Positions 8,401 through 17,625 are shown, numbered from the stretch's first letter. The stretch: 64,000 nt of DNA from Butyricimonas muris (GCF_046365375.1 NZ_JBKEIT010000002.1:62001-126000); one strand, 5' to 3'. Numbers and translations: made by a program. Notes: generated from the letters alone by a model not told the origin.

Positions 8401-9051
8401 GTGAAAGAAAAATATCTTGCGATGGATGATAAAGAAGAAGTGTACAAAACTGTCATGAAATACTCCGGTTGTCGTGTCCCGGTACTTCAAGGAAGTATCA
8501 ATAATAAACTTTCTTATAAACGTTTGGTGTTAGGATTTAACTTTACTTACAGTTTGGGTTCTAAAATCCGTTTAATGAAATTGTATCCTAATTTGAGTGG
8601 TTCGTATGGGACTCTAGCCCCGCAGCCTCATCAGAATGTACGTCGGGAATATTTGAAACGTTGGCAAAAGGCTGGTGATGAAATGTATACAGATATTCCG
8701 GGTATAGTTGGTGGTACCGAATTTACGAATTCATTATCTCCTTGGTGGAGAGATTATTCTTTCGCTTTTGGTAGTAATATTTGGGAAATGTATGATAATT
8801 CAAATATTCGTGTCGTAAGTGGTAATTATTTGCGTTTGTCATCCATGACGTTACGGTATTTGTTTACTGAAAACCTGTGCAAAAAAATGCATTTGAGATC
8901 TGCTTCCATCGAGTTCACGGGGACGAATTTATTTACCTTATGTAATAAAAAATTGAAAGGACAAGACCCGGCAACTCAATCGGGAAGCTCCCCGACTATT
9001 AATATGAGTATTCGTCCGACGTATTCTTGCCGTTTAAATATTACATTCTAA
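5401..9051 (+). CDS. SusC/RagA-type TonB-dependent receptor with STN domain (SusC 1)
   Basis: A 1216-residue outer-membrane TonB-dependent transporter. After a signal sequence ending near residue 40 come an STN signalling domain (about 45-115), a carboxypeptidase-regulatory-like domain (about 130-200, TGTVKDRRGEPLPGVTVLVKG), a plug domain (EEVVITGYQR through DVLKDASATALYGTRAANGVIVI, about 215-350) and a long C-terminal beta-barrel ending in RLNITF. The STN domain is the hallmark of receptors that signal to FecR-type anti-sigmas, fitting the fecR gene just upstream. Neighbouring secreted proteases suggest a peptide or protein-derived ligand; that is inference. Confidence 0.94.
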   Translation: MKSIWKYAVFSVKKSKTLKIMRLLMIFCFFFISGAMANSYSQEQVVSLDLHKCDVNTLCQEIWKQTGLRFIYNEEHVKDLKAFNVKASGKTVREVLDEVFRNTSLRYFFEQDIIYITNKDDDNKKKESKTVTGTVKDRRGEPLPGVTVLVKGTSVGVVSDIEGKFKIAIPRDTVTFIFSFVGMKRQEVKYTPGKKLDIVMDEDVEEMEEVVITGYQRIDKRHLTSAVTTLKADDINVAGISTIDKMLEGHVPGMIFMQNSGQVGAAPKLRIRGSSTVLGSREPLWVLDGIILHDPVNVDPSQINDLDFVNLLGNAISGLNPDDIEQIDVLKDASATALYGTRAANGVIVITTKKGKIGPPTVSYSMTGSLSLRPRYGDREVNMMNSEERMAFSRELIEKGVMFTRLNAWVGYEAAISDYWNGKMDFDEFQSLVSRYETANTDWFKLLCRDAFSHNHTLSLSGGTDNIRYYASLGYNDEKGVLKGEQNKRYSTNLNVTANYNKFSARFALQANVNEKSYTPEEIDVLSYAFNTARTIPAYNEDGSLYYYDRIGEEDGSFRYPFNILNEVRNSSRDIETSGFTFNTSINYKFTSYLNAGLTISYSNSNTNEETYRGEETFYANELRDRVEESGKSNYMPFGGELNQLTSRNKSYTVRLQTDFNKFLDAENIHLITASIGGELSSTRYRGLRQTRRCYIPGRGEIFAPVDINEYPLYGTWLATDELARGKRTNSLTNMMSGYFTLSYSYRDRYVLTFNTRSDASNKFGSKSNSKFLPIWAIAGRWNTKEDVLKTVNWVDLLSLRVSFGYQGNMLDSQTPELIIKKGDPNNQFGNKYESTVNSFPNPNLKWEKTSSLNVGLDFSFLNTAIKGTVSYYYKKTTDAFLSKTISEINGITNYTVNSGTIENQGWEMSLNFIPFNPQGGTDGFRWSIDPQIGQVLNKLLNRAINNKDKVTRDEITYADYLSGNVEIPGRSLNSFYSYKFKGLDPNDGRPMFYDIELDEVKEKYLAMDDKEEVYKTVMKYSGCRVPVLQGSINNKLSYKRLVLGFNFTYSLGSKIRLMKLYPNLSGSYGTLAPQPHQNVRREYLKRWQKAGDEMYTDIPGIVGGTEFTNSLSPWWRDYSFAFGSNIWEMYDNSNIRVVSGNYLRLSSMTLRYLFTENLCKKMHLRSASIEFTGTNLFTLCNKKLKGQDPATQSGSSPTINMSIRPTYSCRLNITF

Positions 9052-9063
9052 TGTTGAGAAGTT

Positions 9064-10611
9064 ATGAAAAATAGAATATTATATTGGGTTATTTGCTTGT
9101 TGGTCTTCACTTCTTGTAGTGATTTTCTGGAGGATTATTCTCAAGATTTGGCTTATGCCGCTTCGACCTCGGATTTGGAGGAATTATTGATCGGGAATTG
9201 TTATATCAAAAGGACCGCAAAAAAAACATCGTTATCAATAGCGGGAAGCGAGAAACATACTTTCCCGTGGTTACATGTAATGGATGACGATTGCGTGGAA
9301 CGTAATAGTGCGACGGATGCATACGGGGGATTTATGCCTATCGAAGGTTTTTATCATTGGGATAAGAATCCGTTCAATCAGAACGGAACTCCGTATAAAG
9401 ATGAAACATGGAGTGATCTTTACTCGCGGATTGCTATCGCCAATGTCGTTATTCCGAAAGTGGATGATATGACAGAGGATCCTATGGAGGAGCGTAACCG
9501 GATCAAAGGGGAAGCTTTGTTTTTGAGGGCAAGTTTTTATTATTTCTTGGTTAATTTCTACGCATTACCGTATTCTAAGACGACTGCGGACACGGAATTA
9601 GGTGTTCCGTTGAAACTAACAGAGTATATAGAGGATAAATATTTTTCTCGTAATACCGTTGCAGAAGTGTATGACGCTATCGTCGAAGATTTGCAACAAG
9701 CAATTCCGTTGTTGAAAGGTGTTGAGCAAACTACGGTGTATCAGGCAAACGAAGCTGCGGCCCGTTTATTCTTGAGTCGGGTATATCTGTATATGGAAAA
9801 ATGGGAGGATGTTATCGCTCAATGCGATTCAGTGTTGAAGATGGCGACTTATTCTTTGGAAGATTTACGTTCATTTACAATGGGAACCAGTTTTACTCGT
9901 TCCGGTTCTCCCGAAACCATTTTTTCTCAAGGGTCTTATTCAATGGATTTGGTGATGCGCGAACAATATTATAGTGAATGGTATACTGCTATCCTTCCTT
10001 GTCCTGTCGTTTCGGATGATTTGCAGGATAGTTATGATGAGAATGATTTGCGGTGGCAAGCTTTCATGCTGGAGAGTTATAAAACCCCGGGACTTTATCG
10101 TTGTATCAAATTGAGAGATCAGGATGTGGACGGTTATGTTTCGGATGTGTTTTTGTTGCGAATGGCTGAGGTCTATTTAAATAAAGCAGAGGCACAAGCC
10201 ATGTCCGGTGATGAAACCGGAGCGAAGGCTACGTTGAATATATTACGGGAAAATCGTTTTGTCCAAGGGCAAATGCCTGCTATTGAGGAGGAAATGATTG
10301 CCAATAGGGATGAGAATTTTATTGACTTTATTAGAAACGAACGTCGCCGGGAATTGTGTTTCGAGGGACATCGTTGGTTCGATTTACGTCGGTATGCAGT
10401 ATCTTCGACATATCCTTTCACGAAAGAAATTCTCCATCCGCATTATTCAAGACCTTCCGCGTCACAGTACTCTTTCGAGGGGAATTTCCGCTTGAAGAAG
10501 TATAATGAAGAGACAGCTTATGTACTGCCTATACCGGATTATGCCATAAGTTATAACAATGGTTCTTTAGTTCAGAATGCAATAAGAGAGGAACGTAAGA
10601 TTAATAATTAA
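9064..10611 (+). CDS. RagB/SusD family nutrient-uptake lipoprotein (SusD 1)
   Basis: A 515-residue surface lipoprotein that would cap the neighbouring SusC barrel and bind its substrate. The lipobox is LVFTSC with Cys18 as the lipidated residue. The C-terminal third carries typical SusD sequence (FLLRMAEVYLNKAEAQAMSGD, then FIRNERRRELCFEGHRWFDLRRY) and ends in a segment with YVLPIPDYAI. It begins 12 bp after susC1 and is followed after 7 bp by the next lipoprotein gene, so it is part of one operon. Confidence 0.93.
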   Translation: MKNRILYWVICLLVFTSCSDFLEDYSQDLAYAASTSDLEELLIGNCYIKRTAKKTSLSIAGSEKHTFPWLHVMDDDCVERNSATDAYGGFMPIEGFYHWDKNPFNQNGTPYKDETWSDLYSRIAIANVVIPKVDDMTEDPMEERNRIKGEALFLRASFYYFLVNFYALPYSKTTADTELGVPLKLTEYIEDKYFSRNTVAEVYDAIVEDLQQAIPLLKGVEQTTVYQANEAAARLFLSRVYLYMEKWEDVIAQCDSVLKMATYSLEDLRSFTMGTSFTRSGSPETIFSQGSYSMDLVMREQYYSEWYTAILPCPVVSDDLQDSYDENDLRWQAFMLESYKTPGLYRCIKLRDQDVDGYVSDVFLLRMAEVYLNKAEAQAMSGDETGAKATLNILRENRFVQGQMPAIEEEMIANRDENFIDFIRNERRRELCFEGHRWFDLRRYAVSSTYPFTKEILHPHYSRPSASQYSFEGNFRLKKYNEETAYVLPIPDYAISYNNGSLVQNAIREERKINN

Positions 10612-10618
10612 GTAGTCT

Positions 10619-11590
10619 ATGAAAAAGATATTTTATATAGCAGCCATTATTTGTACATCGTTTTTAATTTCTTGTAATGATAAAGAAGATGATGTAATGC
10701 CCAGTTATCAAGATGAAAACTGGTGGGTAAATAAAGACAATCCGAATAGTGTACTGGATCATACGATATATCAAGTCTATGAACTGTATGGTGTACCTAT
10801 TTTTTACAATGATACCATTGGTTCTCAAGATCGGGGAACCGATGCCTTCGGACGTCCTAATATTTATTACGAGGTGATTAAGTTGAATTACACGATCACG
10901 GGTAATATCTATGGAGAAGTTCCTAATGCTTATGTACTGTCTTCTAATGAAGAAGATATAATGGAAGGAGTTAAATTGCTACGAGACTATGTATTAGCGA
11001 ATTTCCCGGATTTTATAGATGTTCCTCGTAGTTATTTATTGGTGGATACATTGCATATGGGGTTGAATGATAAAAATTATCTTCCTTATATTGGTTCAGC
11101 TTTTTCCGGATTAACGACTGTTGCTGTCGGTAAATTACCGGACATCAAAAATATGGATGAAAAAGAAAAAAGAATGCTTGCGGGAGAAATATTAACCGCT
11201 CAAGTTGGAACTTATATTTACAATACTTACAACAAAACGGATTTGGATCCTTTTTACAAAGTGTTGACTAAGGATGTTAATGAATATTATGGTTATGGAA
11301 ATAAGGTGGATATTAATACTGCTCCAAGTAAATATAATCCTTCCTATGCACCTTGTGAGGAATACGGTTTCTTGAAACCTGCTCCCAATAGACCGATTAT
11401 AGAGGGAGAATTGTATTATTTCCCTTCGAGAGATCAAGATGTGAATGACTATGTAGCCCTGTATTTAGGTTTCACGGAGGAACAAGTACGGGAATTATAC
11501 GAGGAGGATTATCCGCACGTTTTTAAAAAGTACGGTATTGTGAAAAGTATCATTGAAAAAATGCGAGCTGAAAAACTAGGAAACAATTAA
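10619..11590 (+). CDS. Lipoprotein resembling putative zinc-binding metallopeptidases, active site degenerate
   Basis: A 323-residue lipoprotein with Cys19 in FLISC followed by NDKEDD, an acidic stretch typical of surface-exposed Bacteroidetes lipoproteins. Overall layout is like the SusCD-associated putative zinc-binding metallopeptidases (Peptidase_Mx1 type): a DTLHMGLNDKNYLPYIGSAF segment, a middle helix, and a C-terminal acidic helix (DVNDYVALYLGFTEEQVREL) before an IVKSIIEKM end. Where that family has HExxH, this protein reads MLAGEILTAQVGTYIYN (about 187-203), with neither His nor Glu in place. It is more likely a substrate-binding partner than an enzyme. The family assignment is tentative. 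Confidence 0.5.
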   Translation: MKKIFYIAAIICTSFLISCNDKEDDVMPSYQDENWWVNKDNPNSVLDHTIYQVYELYGVPIFYNDTIGSQDRGTDAFGRPNIYYEVIKLNYTITGNIYGEVPNAYVLSSNEEDIMEGVKLLRDYVLANFPDFIDVPRSYLLVDTLHMGLNDKNYLPYIGSAFSGLTTVAVGKLPDIKNMDEKEKRMLAGEILTAQVGTYIYNTYNKTDLDPFYKVLTKDVNEYYGYGNKVDINTAPSKYNPSYAPCEEYGFLKPAPNRPIIEGELYYFPSRDQDVNDYVALYLGFTEEQVRELYEEDYPHVFKKYGIVKSIIEKMRAEKLGNN

Positions 11591-11605
11591 CAAATAAGTA
11601 TCTGT

Positions 11606-14089
11606 ATGAAAATTGTATGTAGATTAATAGCATTCACTATATGCTATTTAGGAATGTGTGTGCCTGTACTTTCTGCCCAAGAGAAAGAAAAAGTAGAGGC
11701 GGATTCGACGAAACGGAAGGGATTGCCTGCTATTTCGGAGTTTATAAAATCTGAAGCGGAGGTACATGAAGGGATGTTCAATGTATACGTGCAGGATGAC
11801 AAGTATTACATGGAAATTCCCGATGATATGATGGAGAGGGAATTTGTATCCATGATTTCAATCATCAAGGGGTCGGAGAATCCGAAGCCGACCCCTACTC
11901 AAATGTACGGTTACCCGGGAGATGCCTTGACCCACACGATTATTAGTTTCGAGCGGGGACCCAAGGACAAGGTGTTCGTGAAGAAGCCCACTTACGGCTA
12001 TGCCGTGACGGACACGACGATGGGAATATACAACACGGTAAAGAATGCGAGTCTGATTCCCGTGTTGTACGTGTTCGACGTGAAGGCGAAGGGCGAAAAC
12101 TCCTTGTTGTTAGATGTGACGACTGCCGTGACGGGGGATAATGACTTGTTCTCGTTGAAAGCGTCTGCCAAAAAGATGGGATTGGGTTCTTTTCAAGCGG
12201 ATCGTTCTTATATGACCAAAATCAGCACTTTTAAGAATAACATCATCTTTCGTTCCGTGAAGAGTTATTCCGCGGGTTCGAGAGCCTTGCCGCCCAGTCC
12301 GGCGTACCCGAAAGGCGGAAGTGAGCCGACTCCTCCCACGCGTTGGGAAATCGGGGTATCCATTGCCTTGTTACCGGAAGTACCGATGCGTCCGCGTTTC
12401 GAGGATAGTCGGGTAGGATATTTTGCGTACGGGAAAGTTGATTTCGGGGCGAATCCTTACAAATCGGAACGTATCAGCATGGTTAGCCGCTGGCGTTTGG
12501 AACCGAAACCGGAAGATATGGAGAAATACAAACGCGGGGAATTGGTGGAGCCGGTAAAACCGATCGTGTTCTATATCGATTGCAATACCCCGAAATTCCT
12601 GCAACCTTACTTTGTTGAGGCGGTGAACTTGTGGCAGCCTGTTTTCGAGAAGATCGGTTTCAAGAACGCCATTATCGGCAAGATGGCTCCCACGCTGGAA
12701 GAAGACCCGGACTTTTCTATCGAGGACATTCGTTATTCCGTGATCTCTTACAAGGCGTCATTGGTAGCGAACGCTTACGGGCCTCACATGGCAGACCCCC
12801 GTTCCGGTGAGATACTTTGTTCTCATATCGGAATCTTCCACAACGTGATGGCTATGGTACAACAATGGTATTTCTGCCAAGCTGCCGCTTCCGATCCCCG
12901 GGTGCGTCAATACCCGATGCCGGAAGAGGTAATCGGCGACGTGATGCGTTTTGTTGTGGCTCACGAGGTAGGGCATACCTTGGGACTGCGCCACAATTTC
13001 GGGGCAAGCAGTACTTATCCCGTGGAGAAGTTGAGAGATAGGGAATTTGTGAAGAAACACGGGCATACCGCTTCCATCATGGACTATGCGCGTATGAACT
13101 ATATCGCCCAGCCGGAAGACAAGATTGACACGAAAGATTTGATTCCCGGTATCGGAATCTATGATGAATTTGCCATAGAGTGGGGATATCGCTATTTCCC
13201 CGGGATGAAGCTGAACGAGGAAACCGCTTATTTAAGAAAATGGGTGGGGGAGAAATACAAGGAAGACCCGAAATACAGGTTCGGAACGGAATTGGATATG
13301 TCCGATCCCCGCTGGCAGTCCGAGGACTTGGGTGACAATAGCATGAAGGCAAGCGAGTACGGTATCAAGAATTTGAAATTGATCATGAATAATCTGGAAG
13401 CGTGGACGAAAGGCGATGACGATGAGGCTACCTACCTGAAAATGATATATAGCGGGGTATTGAACCAATACATGTATTTCGTTTCGCACGTGCTGAAAAA
13501 CGTGGCAGGTCGTTACAGTGAAACTCCCTTGCGGTCGGAGCCCGGGACGGGTTCCAGCATGGTGGAACTCGAACGGCAAAAGGAGGCTATGGACTTCCTC
13601 GCGAAACACGTGTTCAACAGACCCGACTGGTTATTTGACAAACGTATCACGGGATTGGCTGAAGTCGACGGGTTGAAAACATGGAGCAGTATCCAGCGTT
13701 TCGTGATCCAAAACTTGTTGCCGAAATCTGCATTCCTTACCACTTGCGTGGAGTTGTACGGGCGTGAAGGGAATTACACTCCCGAGGAGTTCTTCCGGGA
13801 TATGGAAGACGGTATATTCTCCGAGTTGAAAAACGGGGATGAAATACCTTCCTCTCGTAGGGACCTTCAAATGGAATACATCCGTCAGGTAATGGTGATC
13901 ACGAATTACTCTGAGGTGAGAAAAACGACCAACCTGTTGACGTTATTCACCCTGCAAATGGAAAGCGTGGCAAAGGCGGCAGAGGCTTATGCCGTTAAGA
14001 CGCAAGACGAGTCAGCCCGGATGCACGCTGACGCGATCGTGAAAACGATAAGGGGGTGGTTGAAGGGAGAGAAGAATGCTATATATTAA
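11606..14089 (+). CDS. Zinc-dependent metalloprotease, DUF5117/DUF4953 type
   Basis: An 827-residue secreted or periplasmic metalloprotease; a signal peptide ends near residue 24 (VLSAQ). The N-terminal half matches the DUF5117-like region, and the catalytic DUF4953 region carries the metzincin zinc site H453-E454-V-G-H457-T-L-G-L-R-H463. A downstream Met-turn-like SIMDYARMNY follows. All three zinc ligands and the general base Glu are present, so it should be an active peptidase. It sits in the susCD operon 15 bp after the lipoprotein gene and is followed by an inactive paralogue. Substrate unknown; a role in generating peptides for the SusCD pair is inferred. Confidence 0.9.
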   Translation: MKIVCRLIAFTICYLGMCVPVLSAQEKEKVEADSTKRKGLPAISEFIKSEAEVHEGMFNVYVQDDKYYMEIPDDMMEREFVSMISIIKGSENPKPTPTQMYGYPGDALTHTIISFERGPKDKVFVKKPTYGYAVTDTTMGIYNTVKNASLIPVLYVFDVKAKGENSLLLDVTTAVTGDNDLFSLKASAKKMGLGSFQADRSYMTKISTFKNNIIFRSVKSYSAGSRALPPSPAYPKGGSEPTPPTRWEIGVSIALLPEVPMRPRFEDSRVGYFAYGKVDFGANPYKSERISMVSRWRLEPKPEDMEKYKRGELVEPVKPIVFYIDCNTPKFLQPYFVEAVNLWQPVFEKIGFKNAIIGKMAPTLEEDPDFSIEDIRYSVISYKASLVANAYGPHMADPRSGEILCSHIGIFHNVMAMVQQWYFCQAAASDPRVRQYPMPEEVIGDVMRFVVAHEVGHTLGLRHNFGASSTYPVEKLRDREFVKKHGHTASIMDYARMNYIAQPEDKIDTKDLIPGIGIYDEFAIEWGYRYFPGMKLNEETAYLRKWVGEKYKEDPKYRFGTELDMSDPRWQSEDLGDNSMKASEYGIKNLKLIMNNLEAWTKGDDDEATYLKMIYSGVLNQYMYFVSHVLKNVAGRYSETPLRSEPGTGSSMVELERQKEAMDFLAKHVFNRPDWLFDKRITGLAEVDGLKTWSSIQRFVIQNLLPKSAFLTTCVELYGREGNYTPEEFFRDMEDGIFSELKNGDEIPSSRRDLQMEYIRQVMVITNYSEVRKTTNLLTLFTLQMESVAKAAEAYAVKTQDESARMHADAIVKTIRGWLKGEKNAIY

Positions 14090-14099
14090 AAGTGAGGTT

Positions 14100-16490
14100 A
14101 TGATGAGAAGTTATATATTGTTCATTGCATTGTGCCTGCTGGTGTCCTTACCGGGTATCGGGCAGGAGAAGAAAGCCCCGGAAGAGAAGAAGCCTGCCGC
14201 GGAAACAAAAAAAGGTCCCATGGCGTTTGACAAATTCTTCAAGGAAGGGATGAAACGGGTGGACGCTATTTTCCCCGTGTACGAGGCGGACGATAAGTAT
14301 TACATGGAGATCGCTGACGAATACCTCGGGAGAGATATTTTTATCTCCGGTCAGATGTTGAAAGGTATCGGGGTGAGAGCTTCGGGGCAGGAATCTGCCG
14401 GGGTGGTGTGTTTCAAGAAAGGACCGAAAGATAAACTGTACATGTACAGCGAGTACAATGGCATGGTGGCTTCGGGGAAGCAACCCGAGTTGGAGCGCAT
14501 ACTGGCAGAGGAAACTCTTTTGCCCGTGGAAGCGGTTTACCCGATCGTGGCTTGGGGGAAGGACTCCGCCGGGGTGATTATCGAGATCACGAACCAGATC
14601 AAGGGTGTTGCCGATTGGTATAAACTCTCGGACGAGGGCACGAGTGCCGCCCTCAAGGGTAACAAGCAATCCGGGGGAGGCGAGATGATTTTCGTGAACG
14701 AGGTGTTGAAGAAACGGAACGGGGTGAAATTCAAGTTGACGTGGATTGTTGACCAGAACGTGGCGGGTATCGAGTGTCACGTGGATCTGTTGCCCGAAAG
14801 GCGTATGCGGGTACGCTATGCCGACGAGCGTGTGGGGTACGAAACCTTGAATTACTACGATTTCGGCACGAATCCTTACGGGGTGAAGAAAAGAACTATC
14901 GTTACCAAATGGAACCTCGAACCTAAGGACATGAACGCTTACGCCAAGGGTATTCTGACCGAGCCGAAAGAACCGATCGTGTTCTATCTGGACGCGTATT
15001 TCCCGAAAGAATTGATCAAATATGCCAAAGAAGGGGTTTTGCAATGGCAATCCGCTTTCGAGAAAGCGGGATTTAAAAACGCCATTCAAGTGCGAGTGGC
15101 GAAGGACGAGGACGAGATGACTTCCGCCCGTGCCGTAATCTCGTACAGTATCAATGCGGGTAGCAATTCCACTTCTTTCGATCGGGATATTCGTACCGGG
15201 GAGATACTGGCTTGCAACGTGAATTTGAATCACGTTACTCTGGGGGGCTACTTGGAAACCTATTTCGCCCGCTGTGCCGGGGTAGACCCCCGTTTGGAAA
15301 AGAATTACTTTGATCCGCGGGTGGCGGGTGCTATCGTTCGTATGTTCGTGGCAAAACAAGTGGGACTCGCCTTGGGATTACTTCCCAACTACGCGGGTAG
15401 TTACGCTTACACTCCCGCGCAGATTCGTGACCGTAATTTCGTGAAAAAGAACGGATTCTCGGCTTCCGTGTTGGATGATTGTTCCTACAACTTCGCGGCA
15501 CAGCCCGAGGACAGGATGACCACGGATGAATTAGTCGGCTGTAAAGTCGGTGCTTATGACCGTTGGGCTATCGAGTGGGGCTACCGGTTGTTCCCGAACA
15601 GCAAGGATATCAATACTGACAGGAAATTATTGAAAGACCTCACGGACCGTCGTTTGAAAGATAAGGCACTTCTTTACATGAAGAACACGAGTTACGATTT
15701 TCGGGCTCTGCCTTCGGATTTATCTTCGGATAAAATAGAGGCTGCACGTTTGGGAGTCCGTAACATGGAGCGTTTTATCAAGAATCTGAACAAGCTTTCT
15801 GCCTCTGCCGACAAGAAGAAAGACGATTGGATGGTGTACGCGCAAGGGGGAGCGGCTGCTTTAGGTTCGTTGTACCAGAATTTGATATACAAAGTGATGG
15901 AAAACATCGGTTGCCGCATGGCTCTGGAAAAAGGGGAAGCCTTCTCTTCTAAAGAGTTGCAACAAAATACGCTGGCGTTCCTTGCCGAGTATGTATTTGC
16001 CGCACCTCAATCTTGGATGTATGATGAGGTACTTGCCAAAGAATTCGGGGTAGGCCCGGAAGCCGTGCGTTTCGGTTTGCAGGAGATTGTGTTCACGTAC
16101 TTGTTAAACCCCAAGGTGGTCGGGAATATCGAGTTGGCTTCTCGTGTCGAGGGCGAAAAAGCGTACAACCTGATTGAATACTGGCGGGATATACGTCGTT
16201 TGTTATTCAAGGATTTTGACAAGAACACGGTACTGTCCGGCTTCGAGTGTCACACGGAAAATATATTTATCATGTGCTTCATGGACTTGTTGGTGAAAAA
16301 TGCCGTTCTTACCAATAGCAACAAATTGTCGACCTACGGGACGAATCTGATCGCTTGGGTGAATGACATTCACGATCAGGCAAAGGCATTGTCCGAACAA
16401 CATGCCGACAGCCGTATGCGTGATCATTACCGTGCCATGATGTACCGTATTGAACAGGATATGAAATTGATTGCTTCGATAACGAAGTAA
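14100..16490 (+). CDS. DUF5117/DUF4953 family pseudo-metalloprotease (zinc site lost)
   Basis: A 796-residue paralogue of the preceding protease with a signal peptide (LLVSLPGIGQ). The fold signatures align well, for example the RMRVRYADERVGY and KEPIVFYLD stretches, and IRDRNFVKKNGFSASVL mirrors LRDREFVKKHGHTASIM. At the zinc site the neighbour's HEVGHTLGLRH is here K419-Q420-V-G-L423-A-L-G-L-L-P429: all three His ligands and the Glu base are replaced, and the Met-turn SIMDYA is SVLDDC. The reading frame is intact over its full length, so this is a maintained non-catalytic protein rather than a decayed gene. The start at 14100 leaves a 10-bp gap; an upstream ATG at 14076 would overlap the previous gene. 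Confidence 0.88.
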   Translation: MMRSYILFIALCLLVSLPGIGQEKKAPEEKKPAAETKKGPMAFDKFFKEGMKRVDAIFPVYEADDKYYMEIADEYLGRDIFISGQMLKGIGVRASGQESAGVVCFKKGPKDKLYMYSEYNGMVASGKQPELERILAEETLLPVEAVYPIVAWGKDSAGVIIEITNQIKGVADWYKLSDEGTSAALKGNKQSGGGEMIFVNEVLKKRNGVKFKLTWIVDQNVAGIECHVDLLPERRMRVRYADERVGYETLNYYDFGTNPYGVKKRTIVTKWNLEPKDMNAYAKGILTEPKEPIVFYLDAYFPKELIKYAKEGVLQWQSAFEKAGFKNAIQVRVAKDEDEMTSARAVISYSINAGSNSTSFDRDIRTGEILACNVNLNHVTLGGYLETYFARCAGVDPRLEKNYFDPRVAGAIVRMFVAKQVGLALGLLPNYAGSYAYTPAQIRDRNFVKKNGFSASVLDDCSYNFAAQPEDRMTTDELVGCKVGAYDRWAIEWGYRLFPNSKDINTDRKLLKDLTDRRLKDKALLYMKNTSYDFRALPSDLSSDKIEAARLGVRNMERFIKNLNKLSASADKKKDDWMVYAQGGAAALGSLYQNLIYKVMENIGCRMALEKGEAFSSKELQQNTLAFLAEYVFAAPQSWMYDEVLAKEFGVGPEAVRFGLQEIVFTYLLNPKVVGNIELASRVEGEKAYNLIEYWRDIRRLLFKDFDKNTVLSGFECHTENIFIMCFMDLLVKNAVLTNSNKLSTYGTNLIAWVNDIHDQAKALSEQHADSRMRDHYRAMMYRIEQDMKLIASITK

Positions 16491-16498
16491 GCGGATTC

Positions 16499-16537
16499 CG
16501 GTTCCCTTCCGGTTTTACCGGTTGGGAACCGTATTTG
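16499..16537 (+). terminator. Probable terminator after the locus 1 operon
   Basis: CGGTTCCC (16499-16506) pairs with GGGAACCG (16524-16531), and an inner CCGGT/ACCGG stem occupies the loop. It lies just after the pseudo-protease stop codon; only a weak T stretch follows. Confidence 0.5.
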
Positions 16538-16665
16538 ACACATCTATTTGATTACTCACTGCCTTCAGGCGAATAGCCTGTTCCTGCCTTGTATATATAA
16601 ATAATAAATTACATGGAAAAAGCGTAAATAGAAATTGATATATTTCAAAATGCCGACAATTTTGC

Positions 16666-16673
16666 TACCTTTG
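16666..16673 (+). promoter_or_regulatory. -7 box of the acyltransferase gene
   Basis: TACCTTTG matches TAnnTTTG, with TTTC about 19 bp upstream. A transcript would begin near 16680, downstream of an alternative start at 16675, so the ATG at 16729 is preferred. Confidence 0.6.
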
Positions 16674-16728
16674 ATTGACTTGTGGTAGGAAAACAAGTCA
16701 AAATGCGTGTGAAACTTATAGCGTTCGA

Positions 16729-17625
16729 ATGAAATTATTAATCTGTTTATGCTCTTACGCGGGATATGGATTCCTGTGGATTGCAAGCTTCTTCCCGTTG
16801 TCCATGATGTATTGGGTGACGGACATATTGTTTCTTGTTTTATATTATGGCATCAGGTATCGTCGCGGGGTGGTTGACATGAACCTGCGGAACGCTTTCC
16901 CGGAGAAGAGCGAGGAAGAACGAAAGCGTATTGCCCGGCGTTACTATCGGCACTTGTGTGACACGTTTGCCGAGTTCTACAAATTGTGGCACATATCGGA
17001 GGCTGAAATCAAGCGGCGCTGCGTGATGATGAACTTGGACGTACCCCATCATTATTTCGAGCAAGGACGTAGCGTGATAGTCTTTGCCGGTCATTACGGC
17101 AACTGGGAGATGATGTATTCTTATAAACTGTGGGAAAAAGGCATCGAGTTAATCCCGATCTATAAACCCATACACAACAAGGTATTCGACCGGATGACCT
17201 ATTTGATCAGAAGTCGCTTCGGGGCAACGCCTCTCGCGAAAGCCGACACGTTACGGGTGATGTTGCGTAACCAGAAAGAGGGGAAAATATGCATGACCGG
17301 GTTTATCGGCGATCAAACCCCGAATAAACATTCGTTGAATTTCTGGACTACTTTCTTGAATCAAGATACGCCCGTGATGGAGGGAACGGAGAAAATTGCC
17401 CGCAAATTGAACCAACCGGTAGTGTATCTCAACATGAGAAAAGTGAAACGCGGTTATTATCACGCCGAGTTTTATGACCTGTGTTCCGATCCGCAAAACT
17501 TGGAACCGGGAGAACTTACCCGTATGCATACCCGCATGCTGGAAAAGTTTATCCGTGAAAATCCCGAATACTGGCTTTGGTCGCATCGGCGCTGGAAACA
17601 CAAACGCCCCGCGGAACAACGTTAG
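16729..17625 (+). CDS. LpxL/HtrB-like lysophospholipid acyltransferase
   Basis: A 298-residue acyltransferase of the LpxL/HtrB (lipid A late acyltransferase) superfamily. An N-terminal hydrophobic segment anchors it to the inner membrane. The catalytic H(x4)E motif is H122-YGNW-E127 within VIVFAGHYGNWEMMY, and the C-terminal region has NPEYWLWSHRRWKHKRP, a typical ending of the family. It should transfer a secondary acyl chain to lipid A or a related lipid. It has its own promoter. Its last codons overlap by 4 bp the stop codon of the convergent histidine kinase gene. Confidence 0.87.
   Translation: MKLLICLCSYAGYGFLWIASFFPLSMMYWVTDILFLVLYYGIRYRRGVVDMNLRNAFPEKSEEERKRIARRYYRHLCDTFAEFYKLWHISEAEIKRRCVMMNLDVPHHYFEQGRSVIVFAGHYGNWEMMYSYKLWEKGIELIPIYKPIHNKVFDRMTYLIRSRFGATPLAKADTLRVMLRNQKEGKICMTGFIGDQTPNKHSLNFWTTFLNQDTPVMEGTEKIARKLNQPVVYLNMRKVKRGYYHAEFYDLCSDPQNLEPGELTRMHTRMLEKFIRENPEYWLWSHRRWKHKRPAEQR

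Noticed and set aside
14148..15359. 403-codon open frame antisense to the pseudo-metalloprotease
   Set aside because: His/Phe/Arg-rich mirror of a strongly coding plus strand; no signatures; the plus-strand gene is clearly real.
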